64,000 nucleotides of DNA. Origin: Pseudomonas sp. TTU2014-080ASC. GTDB lineage: Bacteria; Pseudomonadota; Gammaproteobacteria; Pseudomonadales; Pseudomonadaceae. A program made the position numbers and the translations under genes. The notes beneath the pieces are model-generated. The model had not been told where the DNA came from and did no database searches. It was given only the letters and a program-made list of their open reading frames with translations. Shown here piece after piece: positions 18,441-27,350 of the stretch (position 1 is its first letter; each line of letters begins with the position of its first letter). The stretch covers positions 558,001 to 622,000 of the forward strand of contig NZ_LKKK01000002.1 in NCBI RefSeq assembly GCF_001446935.1. The letters run 5' to 3'.

Positions 18441-19895
18441 ATGAAACTGATCGTTAAAGTCTTCCCCGAAATCACCATCAAAAGCCGGCCTGTGCGCAAG
18501 CAGTTTATCCGGCAGTTGGCGAAGAACATTCGTTCGGTTCTGCGTGCTCTGGATCCCAAGGTCGATGTCAGCGGCACCTGGGACAACATGGTGGTCAGCA
18601 CTCAGGTTGAAGACCCTAAAGCTCAGCAGGAAATCATCGAGCGTCTGCGCTGTACGCCGGGCATCGTGCACTTTCTGCAGGTGGATGAATATCCGCTGGG
18701 CGACTTTGATGATGTGGTCGCTAAGTGCAAACAGCATTACGCCGATTTGCTTCCGGGCAAGATGTTTGCCGTGCGCTGCAAGCGCGCCGGTAAGCATGAT
18801 TTCAGCTCTCTGGATATCGAACGCTATGTGGGCAGCCAACTGCGTCAGCAGTGTGGTGCCGCTGGTATTGAGCTAAAGCAGCCGCAAGTGCTGGTGCGCA
18901 TGGAAATCCGTGATCAGCGCCTGTTCGTGATTCACAGTCAGCATCAGGGTATTGGCGGCTATCCGCTGGGCTCGCTGGACCAGACGCTGGTGCTGATGTC
19001 CGGGGGCTTTGACTCCACCGTAGCGGCTTATCAAATGATGCGCCGTGGTCTGCTGACTCACTTCTGCTTCTTTAATCTGGGTGGCCGCGCTCACGAGCTG
19101 GGCGTGATGGAAGTGGCGCACTATCTGTGGAACAAATACGGCAGCTCGCACCGCGTTCTTTTTATCAGCGTGCCGTTCGAGGAAGTGGTGGGTGAGATCC
19201 TCACCAAGGTCGATGACAGCCAGATGGGCGTTATCCTCAAGCGCATGATGCTGCGTGGCGCGACCCGTATGGCCGAGCGCCTGAACATTGATGCGCTGGT
19301 GACCGGTGAGGCCATCTCTCAGGTATCCAGCCAGACCCTGCCGAACCTCTCGGTGATCGACTCGGCCACCGACATGCTGGTGCTGCGCCCGCTTCTGGCC
19401 AGCCACAAGCAAGACATTATTGATACCGCTACCGAGATCGGCACCGCCGATTTCGCCCGGCATATGCCGGAATACTGCGGTGTGATCTCGGTTAACCCGA
19501 CCACCAAGGCGCGTGGTTACCGGATCGAGAAAGAAGAAACCCATTTCGACATGGCCATCCTTGAGCGCGCCCTTGAGCGTGCAACTCTGTTGCCGATCGA
19601 CAAGGTCATCGACGAGCTGGGCAAGGACATTAGGATCGAAGAAGTGAATGAAGCGCTGGCCGGCCATGTGGTGATTGATATTCGCCACCCGGATGCGGTC
19701 GAAGACGATCCGCTGGATTTGGCCGATATTGAAGTTCAGAGCGTGCCGTTCTACGCGATCAACAACAAATTCAAGGAACTGGATAACACCCGCCAGTACC
19801 TGCTGTATTGCGACAAAGGTGTCATGAGCCGCCTGCATGCTCATCATTTGCTGAGCGAGGGGCATGCCAATGTGCGCGTTTATCGTCCGGCATAA
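18441..19895 (+). CDS. thiI: tRNA 4-thiouridine synthase ThiI with rhodanese domain
   Basis: 484 residues: N-terminal ferredoxin-like and THUMP RNA-binding region (1-165), PP-loop ATP-pyrophosphatase (motif SGGFDS near 190) and a C-terminal rhodanese domain with Cys457 in YCDKGVMS. This is the full-length form that transfers sulfur to U8 of tRNA and, in gamma-proteobacteria, to ThiS for thiazole synthesis. Start at ATG 18441 ([11 protein letters not shown]) follows family members; TTG 18414 would add nine residues. No strong ribosome site is visible. Confidence 0.95.
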   Translation: MKLIVKVFPEITIKSRPVRKQFIRQLAKNIRSVLRALDPKVDVSGTWDNMVVSTQVEDPKAQQEIIERLRCTPGIVHFLQVDEYPLGDFDDVVAKCKQHYADLLPGKMFAVRCKRAGKHDFSSLDIERYVGSQLRQQCGAAGIELKQPQVLVRMEIRDQRLFVIHSQHQGIGGYPLGSLDQTLVLMSGGFDSTVAAYQMMRRGLLTHFCFFNLGGRAHELGVMEVAHYLWNKYGSSHRVLFISVPFEEVVGEILTKVDDSQMGVILKRMMLRGATRMAERLNIDALVTGEAISQVSSQTLPNLSVIDSATDMLVLRPLLASHKQDIIDTATEIGTADFARHMPEYCGVISVNPTTKARGYRIEKEETHFDMAILERALERATLLPIDKVIDELGKDIRIEEVNEALAGHVVIDIRHPDAVEDDPLDLADIEVQSVPFYAINNKFKELDNTRQYLLYCDKGVMSRLHAHHLLSEGHANVRVYRPA

Positions 19896-19909
19896 GAGAC
19901 CTGCCTGGA

Positions 19910-19929
19910 ATGGCGGCAGCATCCGCCAT
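19910..19929 (+). terminator. Hairpin downstream of thiI
   Basis: ATGGCGG (19910-19916) / CCGCCAT (19923-19929) with a 6-nt loop, 15 nt after the thiI stop, followed by a C-run rather than T. Weak as an intrinsic terminator. The rest of the spacer up to typA shows only a possible -10 TAGACT at 20058-20063. Confidence 0.35.
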
Positions 19930-20099
19930 CGCCCCCCCGACATGCAGGCGGCGTAAAAGCTGCCGCGACGCTGGTCTGTAGCACTCGAACAGGCCGCCTT
20001 TCGTCGCTGTGCTCGTGCACCGCCTGACCTATTCGCAATACCTCAATATTCGTCGCCTAGACTAAGCGGCACCCGAATCCTCTGATTAGAGATACAGAC

Positions 20100-21920
20100 G
20101 TGATCGAGAATCTACGTAACATTGCCATCATTGCCCACGTTGACCACGGTAAAACTACCCTGGTTGATGCCCTCCTGCGCCAGTCCGGCACCCTGGAGCG
20201 TAACGAGCTCAACGACGAGCGCGTGATGGACAGCAACGATCAGGAAAAAGAGCGCGGCATTACCATTCTGGCTAAGAACACCGCTATCAAGTGGAATGAC
20301 TACCGCATCAACATCGTCGACACCCCCGGCCACGCCGACTTCGGCGGTGAAGTAGAGCGCGTAATGTCGATGGTTGACTCCGTACTGCTGGTGGTTGACG
20401 CCCAGGACGGCCCGATGCCGCAAACTCGCTTCGTAACCAAGAAAGCGTTCGAAGCTGGCCTGAAGCCGATCGTTGTAATCAACAAGATCGACCGTCCGGG
20501 TGCACGCCCTGACTGGGTTATGGATCAAATCTTCGACCTGTTCGACAACCTGGGTGCAACCGACGAGCAACTGGACTTCCAGGTTGTTTACGCCTCGGCC
20601 CTGAACGGTATTGCCGGTCTTGATCACACTGACATGGCGGAAGACCTGACTCCGCTGTACCAAGCCATCGTTGACCACGTACCAGCTCCGGACGTTGACG
20701 TGACTGGCCCGTTCCAGATGCAAATCTCTGCACTGGACTACAACAGCTTCCTCGGCGTTATCGGTGTTGGCCGTATCGCCCGCGGTACTGTTAAGCCGAA
20801 CACCCCAGTTGTGGCCATCGACGTTGATGGTAAAAAGCGCAACGGCCGTATCCTCAAGCTGATGGGCCACCACGGTCTGCACCGTGTGGACGTTGAAGAA
20901 GCCTCCGCTGGCGACATCGTGTGCGTAAGCGGTATGGACGAGCTGTTCATCTCCGACACCCTGTGCGACATCAACCACGTTGAAGCGATGACTCCGCTGA
21001 CCGTTGATGAGCCGACCGTTTCCATGACCTTCCAGGTCAACGATTCGCCATTCTGCGGTAAAGAAGGCAAGTTCGTGACCAGCCGTAACATCAAGGAGCG
21101 TCTGGACAAAGAGCTGCTGTACAACGTGGCCCTGCGTGTTGAAGAAGGCGACAGCGCTGACAAGTTCAAAGTATCCGGCCGTGGTGAGCTGCACCTGTCG
21201 GTACTGATCGAAACCATGCGTCGTGAAGGTTTCGAGATGGGCGTTGGTCGTCCGGAAGTAATCATCCGTGAAGTTAACGGCGTTAAGCACGAACCGTACG
21301 AGAACGTCACCATCGACATCCCTGAAGAAGCGCAGGGTAAAGTCATGGAAGAAATGGGTCTGCGTAAGGGTGACCTGACTAACATGGCGCCGGATGGCAA
21401 AGGCCGTGTGCGTCTGGAATACAACATCCCGGCCCGTGGTCTGATCGGTTTCCGTAACCAGTTCCTGACCCTGACCAACGGTGCAGGCATCCTGACCTCG
21501 ATCTTCGACCGTTACGACGTGATGAAGTCCGGCCAGATGTCCGGCCGTCAGAACGGCGTTCTGGTTTCCATCGAAACCGGTAAGGCTCTTACCTACTCCC
21601 TGGAAACCCTGCAGGCTCGCGGCAAGCTGTTCATCGAGCACGGTCAGGAAATCTACAACGGTCAGATCGTTGGTCTGAACAGCCGTGACAACGACCTGGG
21701 CGTTAACCCAACCAAGGGCAAGAAGCTCGACAACATGCGTGCTTCCGGTAAAGACGAAGTGATCGCACTGGTTCCGCCAGTCCGCTTCACCCTGGAGCAG
21801 GCTCTGGAGTTCATCCAGGACGACGAGCTGTGCGAAGTAACGCCGAAGTCGATCCGTCTGCGTAAGAAGATCCTCGACGAAGGCGAGCGTACCCGCGCTG
21901 CCAAGAAAGCTAAGGCCTAA
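20100..21920 (+). CDS. typA: Translational GTPase TypA/BipA
   Basis: 606 residues, GTG start at 20100. G-domain motifs are complete: AHVDHGKTT (G1), RGITI (G2), [10 protein letters not shown] (G3), NKIDRPGA (G4). EF-G-like domains III and V and the BipA-specific C-terminal domain follow. TypA binds 70S ribosomes and assists 50S assembly and growth under stress or cold. Codon use is strongly biased, as in highly expressed genes. A strong terminator follows. Confidence 0.97.
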   Translation: MIENLRNIAIIAHVDHGKTTLVDALLRQSGTLERNELNDERVMDSNDQEKERGITILAKNTAIKWNDYRINIVDTPGHADFGGEVERVMSMVDSVLLVVDAQDGPMPQTRFVTKKAFEAGLKPIVVINKIDRPGARPDWVMDQIFDLFDNLGATDEQLDFQVVYASALNGIAGLDHTDMAEDLTPLYQAIVDHVPAPDVDVTGPFQMQISALDYNSFLGVIGVGRIARGTVKPNTPVVAIDVDGKKRNGRILKLMGHHGLHRVDVEEASAGDIVCVSGMDELFISDTLCDINHVEAMTPLTVDEPTVSMTFQVNDSPFCGKEGKFVTSRNIKERLDKELLYNVALRVEEGDSADKFKVSGRGELHLSVLIETMRREGFEMGVGRPEVIIREVNGVKHEPYENVTIDIPEEAQGKVMEEMGLRKGDLTNMAPDGKGRVRLEYNIPARGLIGFRNQFLTLTNGAGILTSIFDRYDVMKSGQMSGRQNGVLVSIETGKALTYSLETLQARGKLFIEHGQEIYNGQIVGLNSRDNDLGVNPTKGKKLDNMRASGKDEVIALVPPVRFTLEQALEFIQDDELCEVTPKSIRLRKKILDEGERTRAAKKAKA

Positions 21921-21934
21921 TTAGTCCCGGCTTA

Positions 21935-21972
21935 AAAAAGCCCCCGCCAACGTGAGTTGCCGGGGGCTTTTT
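21935..21972. terminator. Bidirectional terminator between typA and the polyamine operon
   Basis: AAAAAGCCCCCG (21935-21946) / CGGGGGCTTTTT (21961-21972), a 12-bp stem with a 14-nt loop. Confidence 0.9.
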
Positions 21973-22004
21973 AGTGTCCGCAGGTTTTGCGCGGTGCAGT
22001 CTGT

Positions 22005-23357
22005 TTACATAAACCAGCGGTATTCGCGGGCGCTGACTTCGTCCATAAAGGCCAGGTGGTCGTGGTATTTGTTCTCGCAATAGACCATCACGAACTCATC
22101 GCCCAGCCCTTGCTTGATTACTGGGTGGTCGCGCATGGTGGCCACAGCGCTGAGCATGTCTTTGGGGAAGTCGATGCCGCTGCTGCGGTCTTCGTTGAGC
22201 GGGGCGATGGGCTCCTTAGCTGCATCCAGACCATGCTCCATACCGGTAAGAATGGCCGCCAGGACCAGATACGGGTTAGCGTCGGCACCGGCCAGGCGGT
22301 GTTCGATGCGCAGGTTACGGCCGTCGGATTCCGGGATGCGGATGCATGCATCACGGTCTTCAAAGCCCCAGCTGGCGCGGCTGGCGGCGTTAACCATGGC
22401 ACCGTAGCGGCGGAAGGCGTTGTGGTTGGCAGCGAAGATCGGCATGCAGTGCGGCAGCAGGTCCAGGCATCCGGCCACCGCGTGGCGCAGCGGGCGCTGG
22501 TTGTCTGCGTCGAGCAGGTTGTTGCCGTCGTTGTCGTAAAGGCTGACGTGAACGTGCATGCCGCTGCCCGGTGCATTGAGATAAGGCTTGCTCATAAAGC
22601 TGGCGCGCTGCCCGTGCTTCAGGGCAGTACCGCGGGTGCTGCGGCAGAACAGAGCGGCCCAGTCAGCGGCGCGCAGGCCGTCGTCGCAGTGGCCAAAGTT
22701 GATTTCGAACTGGCCGGGGCCAAGCTCAGCGGTGATGACGTTGGCGTCTATGCCTTGGGCCTGGGCAGCGTCAACGATGTCGTGGAGCACGCTTGAGAAG
22801 CGCGACAGGCGCTCAATGTGCATGTTTGGCTGGTCGTCTTCATCTTCACAACGCGGATCGCGGGGGAATTGCGGCAGGCCGTCTTTGAGTTTGCGGTCGA
22901 ACAGGTAGAACTCCAGCTCGAACGCCACCACAGGACGGATGCCACGCTTGGCCAGGCGCTCAAGTACGCGGGCCAGCACTTCACGAGGTTCGAACTCGAT
23001 GGGCGCGGCGGTGCCGTCGGAGCTCATCAGCATTTGCCCCAGAGGCTGTTCTTCCCACGTTACCGGTTTAAGGGTTCCGGGGATCAGGCGGCGCGGTGCG
23101 TCCGGGTCGCCGTCGTTAAAGCAATAGTCGCCAATTGGATGCAGGCCGCCCTGTACACCGAGCAACACGCAGTTCTGCGGGACTTTCAGCGGGCTGCCGG
23201 CGGCTACTTTTTCCAGCATCTCGATGGGATAGCGCTTGCCATAGAAGTGGCCGGGAATATCCAGGCTGATGAGGTCGACATAGCGTACTTCGGGGTGCGC
23301 GGCACGGAAGGCTTTTACTTCGTCGAGCAGGCTGGAGAACGATGTTGTTATTGTCAT
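22005..23357 (-). CDS. pauA: Gamma-glutamylpolyamine synthetase, PuuA/PauA-like glutamine synthetase
   Basis: 450 residues of the glutamine synthetase superfamily, type III/PuuA-like rather than GlnA: FELEFYLF for the metal site, ELGPGQFEINF, GSGMHVHVSL, and NLRIEHRLAGADANPYL near the C-terminus. No GlnA-type adenylylation loop is seen. PauA enzymes use ATP to attach glutamate to putrescine, cadaverine or spermidine as the first step of catabolism. It is the third gene of an operon with a PauB-like oxidase and an XRE-cupin regulator (26 nt after the regulator). Which polyamine is used cannot be read from the sequence. Confidence 0.8.
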   Translation of the reverse strand: MTITTSFSSLLDEVKAFRAAHPEVRYVDLISLDIPGHFYGKRYPIEMLEKVAAGSPLKVPQNCVLLGVQGGLHPIGDYCFNDGDPDAPRRLIPGTLKPVTWEEQPLGQMLMSSDGTAAPIEFEPREVLARVLERLAKRGIRPVVAFELEFYLFDRKLKDGLPQFPRDPRCEDEDDQPNMHIERLSRFSSVLHDIVDAAQAQGIDANVITAELGPGQFEINFGHCDDGLRAADWAALFCRSTRGTALKHGQRASFMSKPYLNAPGSGMHVHVSLYDNDGNNLLDADNQRPLRHAVAGCLDLLPHCMPIFAANHNAFRRYGAMVNAASRASWGFEDRDACIRIPESDGRNLRIEHRLAGADANPYLVLAAILTGMEHGLDAAKEPIAPLNEDRSSGIDFPKDMLSAVATMRDHPVIKQGLGDEFVMVYCENKYHDHLAFMDEVSAREYRWFM

Positions 23358-23383
23358 ACGTACTTCTTCCTGCGCGTGCTGGG

Positions 23384-23941
23384 TTAACTGAATACCCAGA
23401 GCACGCGCGTCGGTTTATCGGTTAGGTTGGCGTAGCGGAATTTGGCATACGGCGGCAGCTGGAAGCTGTCATTGGGGCCGAGGGTGACGGGCTCTTGGGC
23501 GTCGTCGAGCCAGATACTCAGTTGCCCTTCGAGGACAAAACCGCCTTGCTCGTCACGGTCATTCAGATGGCCATCGCCGCTGGTAGCGCCAGGAGCCAGA
23601 TAGCTGTCGAGCATGGAGAAGCCCCCGGCGATGCTCGGCGAAGCCAGAACGTCGGTGATGCCGCCTGCGTAATACAGGGTGCGGCGTTCGTTCGGGCGGG
23701 TCACCCAGCGTACTTCACGGGGTTTGCTCAGGCTGTAGAAATAGGTAGTAGGCACGCCCAGCGCTTCACTGATGGCGGTCAGGTCTGCCACGGTGGGTTG
23801 CGACAGGCCACGCTCAACCTGGGAGAGGAAGCCGACCGAGCGTTCGATCTTGGCGGCAAGCTCGCCCAAAGTGAGGTTTTTGTGTTTGCGCAGGTCGCGA
23901 ATAAGAATCGCGAGGCCTTCTACTTCTTCCTGTTCAGTCAT
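23384..23941 (-). CDS. XRE-cupin transcriptional regulator (PuuR/PauR-like)
   Basis: 185 residues: HTH_3 domain (about 10-66; LTLGELAAKIERSVGFLSQVERG) and C-terminal cupin (about 105-183; EQGGFVLEGQLSIWL). Same architecture as PauR at 9040-9588 but clearly a different protein. It lies between oxidase and ligase genes (13 and 26 nt spacing), so it probably senses the operon's polyamine and regulates the operon. A perfect palindrome just upstream of the first gene is the candidate operator. Confidence 0.8.
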   Translation of the reverse strand: MTEQEEVEGLAILIRDLRKHKNLTLGELAAKIERSVGFLSQVERGLSQPTVADLTAISEALGVPTTYFYSLSKPREVRWVTRPNERRTLYYAGGITDVLASPSIAGGFSMLDSYLAPGATSGDGHLNDRDEQGGFVLEGQLSIWLDDAQEPVTLGPNDSFQLPPYAKFRYANLTDKPTRVLWVFS

Positions 23942-23954
23942 GGAAACTCCTGGG

Positions 23955-25244
23955 TTAAATCACATCGCGGAGGCGATACCAGGCTTTGCCGACGGCCTCA
24001 ATCGGTGCTGCGAGCAGGTCTCCACCGGGGAAGCGCGGGTTGGGTAGGCGCTCATACAGTTTGAGCAGTTCATCGTCGCCGAGGATAGCGTCGCTGATTG
24101 CTTTGGCCGCCGCCAGTGTCGGCAGTACGCCATGACCAGAGAAACCTTGCAGCCAGTACTTCTGGCCGCTGCGGCCCAGATGCGGGGTGCGGTACATGGT
24201 GCAGTCGATATGCCCGCCCCAGCCGTAATCAATCTGTACACCTTTGAGTTGCGGGAATACGCGCTCCAGATACGGACGGGTGGCGGCCGGAACGTCGTTG
24301 GGGATGCCGCCCAAGTAAGTGCAGCCGCCACCAAACAGCAGGCGGTTGTCTGGGGTGACACGGTAGTAATCGGGTACGAACTGGGTGTCGATGCTGCAGG
24401 TACCTTTCGGGAACAGCGATTGCGCCAGCTCCGGGTCCAGCGGTGCGGTGGCAACCTGGTAGGAGCCGACCGGCAGCAGGCGCTTGGCCAGATCGCGGTC
24501 GAGACGGTCGACGTAAGCGTTGCAGGCCATGACCAGCACGTCGCTGGTGATTTCACCCTGCTCGCAGCGAACCCGGTAACCGTTGCCGTTGTTCTGCCAT
24601 TCCAGCGCTTTGGTTTGCTCAAAAATCTTGCCGCCTGCGGCCTCAATGGCGCCTGCCAGGCCCTGGGCGAGTTTGAGTGGGTTGAGGTGAGCACCACCAG
24701 CGTCGTGGATTGCTGCCAGATAGCGCGGGCTGGCAATCCACTGCGGCAATTCTTCTTTGGGGATAAAGCTCAGCTGTTGGTAATCGTATTTCTGCGCGGC
24801 TTCTTCGATGCTTTCCTGCAACTGGCGGACACGGCGCGGGAGGACGGCGCAATAGATGGCGCCAGTGCGGTAGTCGATGTCGAAACCGTGGCGCTGCGGC
24901 AGTTCGCTCATCTCTTTGGTCGCCCACATCATGCTGTCCCACAGCTGACGAGCGCCTTCAAGGCCTAAGGCTTTCTCGAACGGTGGCATATCGCAAGACC
25001 AACCCGGCAGCGCCTGGCCGCCATTGCGGCCTGATGCGGCCCAGGCGATTCGGCTGGCTTCGAGGATGATCACTTTTTTGCCCGCCAGGGCAAGACGCAA
25101 ACCGGTGTGCAGACCGCTGAAGCCGCCGCCGATAATCAGCACGTCGCAGTGGAGGTTTTCTTGCAGGCGTGGTCGGAGCGGGATTTGACCGGGGTAGGTC
25201 CCGGCGTAGTAGGTGCCGATGTGCTGGGCGGATTGCTTGAACAT
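23955..25244 (-). CDS. pauB: FAD-dependent gamma-glutamyl-polyamine oxidase, PauB/PuuB-like (second copy)
   Basis: 429 residues, DAO family. FAD motif DVLIIGGGFSGLHTGLRLA near residue 35, then AWAASGRNGGQALPG; C-terminal motifs WGGHIDCTMYRTPHLG and GFSGHGV. It shares layout with the oxidase at 3663-4976 but differs throughout, so it is an older paralogue rather than a recent duplicate. First gene of the oxidase-regulator-ligase operon. It should oxidise a gamma-glutamylated polyamine produced by the ligase encoded two genes downstream. Start ATG 25244 lies directly beside the 10-bp palindrome. Confidence 0.8.
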   Translation of the reverse strand: MFKQSAQHIGTYYAGTYPGQIPLRPRLQENLHCDVLIIGGGFSGLHTGLRLALAGKKVIILEASRIAWAASGRNGGQALPGWSCDMPPFEKALGLEGARQLWDSMMWATKEMSELPQRHGFDIDYRTGAIYCAVLPRRVRQLQESIEEAAQKYDYQQLSFIPKEELPQWIASPRYLAAIHDAGGAHLNPLKLAQGLAGAIEAAGGKIFEQTKALEWQNNGNGYRVRCEQGEITSDVLVMACNAYVDRLDRDLAKRLLPVGSYQVATAPLDPELAQSLFPKGTCSIDTQFVPDYYRVTPDNRLLFGGGCTYLGGIPNDVPAATRPYLERVFPQLKGVQIDYGWGGHIDCTMYRTPHLGRSGQKYWLQGFSGHGVLPTLAAAKAISDAILGDDELLKLYERLPNPRFPGGDLLAAPIEAVGKAWYRLRDVI

Positions 25245-25252
25245 ACGTGCCT

Positions 25253-25280
25253 CATGAAATTATTTATTATTAATTTCATG
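25253..25280. promoter_or_regulatory. Perfect palindrome upstream of the polyamine operon, candidate operator
   Basis: CATGAAATTA (25253-25262) and TAATTTCATG (25271-25280) are exact reverse complements with an 8-nt AT spacer. The 3' arm runs into a further CATGAAAAT (25277-25285). It starts 9 nt upstream of the oxidase start codon, so bound protein would block the promoter or initiation. The adjacent XRE-cupin protein is the likely binder (inferred). Confidence 0.6.
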
Positions 25281-25321
25281 AAAATATATGCCTAATTTTT
25301 CACAAAGCCAAGCTCAGGGCG

Positions 25322-26971
25322 CTAGCAAACCTGATTTCGCCCATTGTGTTTGGCTCGATAGAGCGCGCGGTCGGCCTTATCTAGCAGTTCGCTGGCGTCA
25401 GTGAACTGTTCTTCGGTGGAGGAGATACCAGCGCTGAGGGTGACGGAGAAATGCTGGCCTGCCGCAGTGAACTGCAGCTCGGCAAAACGCTGGCGGATTT
25501 CATCGATCACCATCCGTGCCTGGTCCGCGGAGCACTCCGGCAGCACCACGAGAAACTCTTCGCCACCATAGCGGCCGAGGCTGTCGACGCGACGTAAACG
25601 CTGGCGCAGCAGGTTGGCCAGGGCGCGGATGACGTTATCGCCAGCGGCGTGTCCGTAGGTGTCATTAACCTTTTTGAAGAAGTCGATATCGATCATGGCG
25701 ACACTGGCGGGCTTTTGCGTTCGCTGTGCGCGCTCTTGCTCTAGCACGACCTGCTCTTTGATATCGGCGTGCTTGAGCAGTCCGGTCAGACTGTCCCGCG
25801 ACATGGCGTTGCTGAGCAGGCGCGCGCGTTGGGCGCGGGAGAATACGGCGGCGACCAGGGCGTTGTCAGAGATGGGTTTGGTGACGAAATCGTCGCCGGC
25901 TTTGATCAACGCGCTCATCTGCCGGCTGATATCGGTTTCAGCTGACAAGTACACAATCGGCACACGCAGCCAGTCGTCATCCAGACGGATGATCTGCGCC
26001 AGTTCCGGGCCGGTGCAGCCGGGCATGCGGACATCCAGAAGGATCACTTCCGGGTTGAAGTCGCGCATGCAGGTGAAGATGTCTTGTGGCTGGTGAAGCA
26101 TCTCCACCAGCATGTTGGAGCTGCGCAGAATCAGGCTGTAGCGGCTGGCCAGTTCGCGGTCATCATCAATAATAAGCACCCGATAAGGCTCGCCATGCTG
26201 CTGTGAAAAGCAGCGCTCAAGGCGGTTTTCCAGCTGTGGAATGTCCACCGGTTTGCGGAAAAAGCCCATAGCGCCAACTCGCACGGCTTGCAGGTAGGTG
26301 CTGAAATCGTCCTGTGTACTGATCACCAGCAGTGGCAGCGGTTCCTCCAGGCGTTCTTGCAGCGAAGCGGCGTAGTCCAGGCCGGTGCGGCTCTCTCCTG
26401 GCAGGTTGATGTCGACGATGAGGGCGTCGGGCAGGCGTTGCTCAAGGGCTTCGTCCAGCGCATCCATGGTGAAGAAATGCCTGGCCTGGTAACCGAAGCT
26501 GTTAAGCGTCAGGCACATGCTTTCGCCAATCTCTCGCTGGTCTTCAAGGATGTAAATACTGCGGGTGCTGGAGCCCCGCTGCGCACGGCTGGCCTGCGGG
26601 CTGGTGGCCGGGGCTTGCTCGGGTTGGTACTGCTGAGTGGTCATTACAACCAGGCTGCGGCTGAAGTCTTCCAGGCTGCTCTGTTCTTCGCGCAGGGTCT
26701 GCAACCAGAGCTCTGCTCGCTTTTCGAACACCCGGGCCTGTTCGCCCAGCGTTTTGAAGCCAAAGGTTCCCGCGCTCCCGGCGAGTTTGTGCAGTTGCGC
26801 GCTAATGGCCTGCAAGTTCTCTTGTAGCAACTGGGCGTTGCTGCAATGGGGCAGTTGCTCGGCCAGTGCACGCAAGGCCGGGAGTTCGTCGTTCAGGCGC
26901 AGCGTAAAGGCGTCGCTGAGTTGCAGCAGGCGCTGACGCAATTCGTCCTGAGACGTAGGGGGTTTATCCAT
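25322..26971 (-). CDS. Hpt-REC-REC-GGDEF diguanylate cyclase (phosphorelay output)
   Basis: 549 residues from ATG 26971. Domains: Hpt (about 10-110) with His61 in QLHKLAGSAGTFGF; receiver 1 (138-255) with Asp187 and Lys240; receiver 2 (262-380) with Asp313 and Lys365; GGDEF (about 395-549) with GGEEF 469-473, DIDFFKKVNDTYGH and an intact RxxD inhibitory site (R460-D463). It should make c-di-GMP with product feedback, under phosphorelay control. The start overlaps the stop of the upstream response regulator by 8 nt. Carrying Hpt and two receivers in one cyclase is uncommon. Confidence 0.85.
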   Translation of the reverse strand: MDKPPTSQDELRQRLLQLSDAFTLRLNDELPALRALAEQLPHCSNAQLLQENLQAISAQLHKLAGSAGTFGFKTLGEQARVFEKRAELWLQTLREEQSSLEDFSRSLVVMTTQQYQPEQAPATSPQASRAQRGSSTRSIYILEDQREIGESMCLTLNSFGYQARHFFTMDALDEALEQRLPDALIVDINLPGESRTGLDYAASLQERLEEPLPLLVISTQDDFSTYLQAVRVGAMGFFRKPVDIPQLENRLERCFSQQHGEPYRVLIIDDDRELASRYSLILRSSNMLVEMLHQPQDIFTCMRDFNPEVILLDVRMPGCTGPELAQIIRLDDDWLRVPIVYLSAETDISRQMSALIKAGDDFVTKPISDNALVAAVFSRAQRARLLSNAMSRDSLTGLLKHADIKEQVVLEQERAQRTQKPASVAMIDIDFFKKVNDTYGHAAGDNVIRALANLLRQRLRRVDSLGRYGGEEFLVVLPECSADQARMVIDEIRQRFAELQFTAAGQHFSVTLSAGISSTEEQFTDASELLDKADRALYRAKHNGRNQVC

Positions 26972-27350
26972 GACTCTGAATCCAGATTTCCCGCACTTGG
27001 GCAGCCAACTGCATGGGATCGAATGGTTTAATGATGACGTCACGCGCGCCAAGGGTCTGGTAATAGGCAATCTCGGCGGGTTGAACTTTGGCGGTCATAA
27101 AGGCGACAGGCACATGTTGGATGTCCAACTGCGTGGCGATTTTTGACAGCGTTTGTGGGCCGTCCATGCCGGGCATCATGACGTCCAGCAGGATGAAGTC
27201 GGGAGCGAAATCCGCCAAGTGATCAAGCGCTTCCTGGCCGCTGGAGCAGGTCATCACTTCGTAGCCACCCACGGCTTCTAGTGCAAGCCGGGCTACCGCC
27301 TGAATGGAGAGGTCATCCTCGACGTGCAAAATGCGTTTTAACTCAGGCAT
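26964..27350 (-). CDS. Single-domain CheY-like response regulator
   Basis: 128 residues, one receiver domain: acidic pocket EDD 11-13, phospho-acceptor Asp56 in LLDVMMPG, Thr86 and Lys108 in IIKPFDP. There is no output domain, so it probably works as a phosphate shuttle or by protein contact. It overlaps the kinase gene upstream (8 nt) and the cyclase gene downstream (8 nt), which implies translational coupling. Likely phosphorylated by the kinase and passing phosphate to His61 of the cyclase (inferred). Confidence 0.85.
   Translation of the reverse strand: MPELKRILHVEDDLSIQAVARLALEAVGGYEVMTCSSGQEALDHLADFAPDFILLDVMMPGMDGPQTLSKIATQLDIQHVPVAFMTAKVQPAEIAYYQTLGARDVIIKPFDPMQLAAQVREIWIQSHG

Noticed and set aside
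20112..21641. 509-codon frame opposite typA
   Set aside because: Antisense shadow caused by the strong codon bias of typA.
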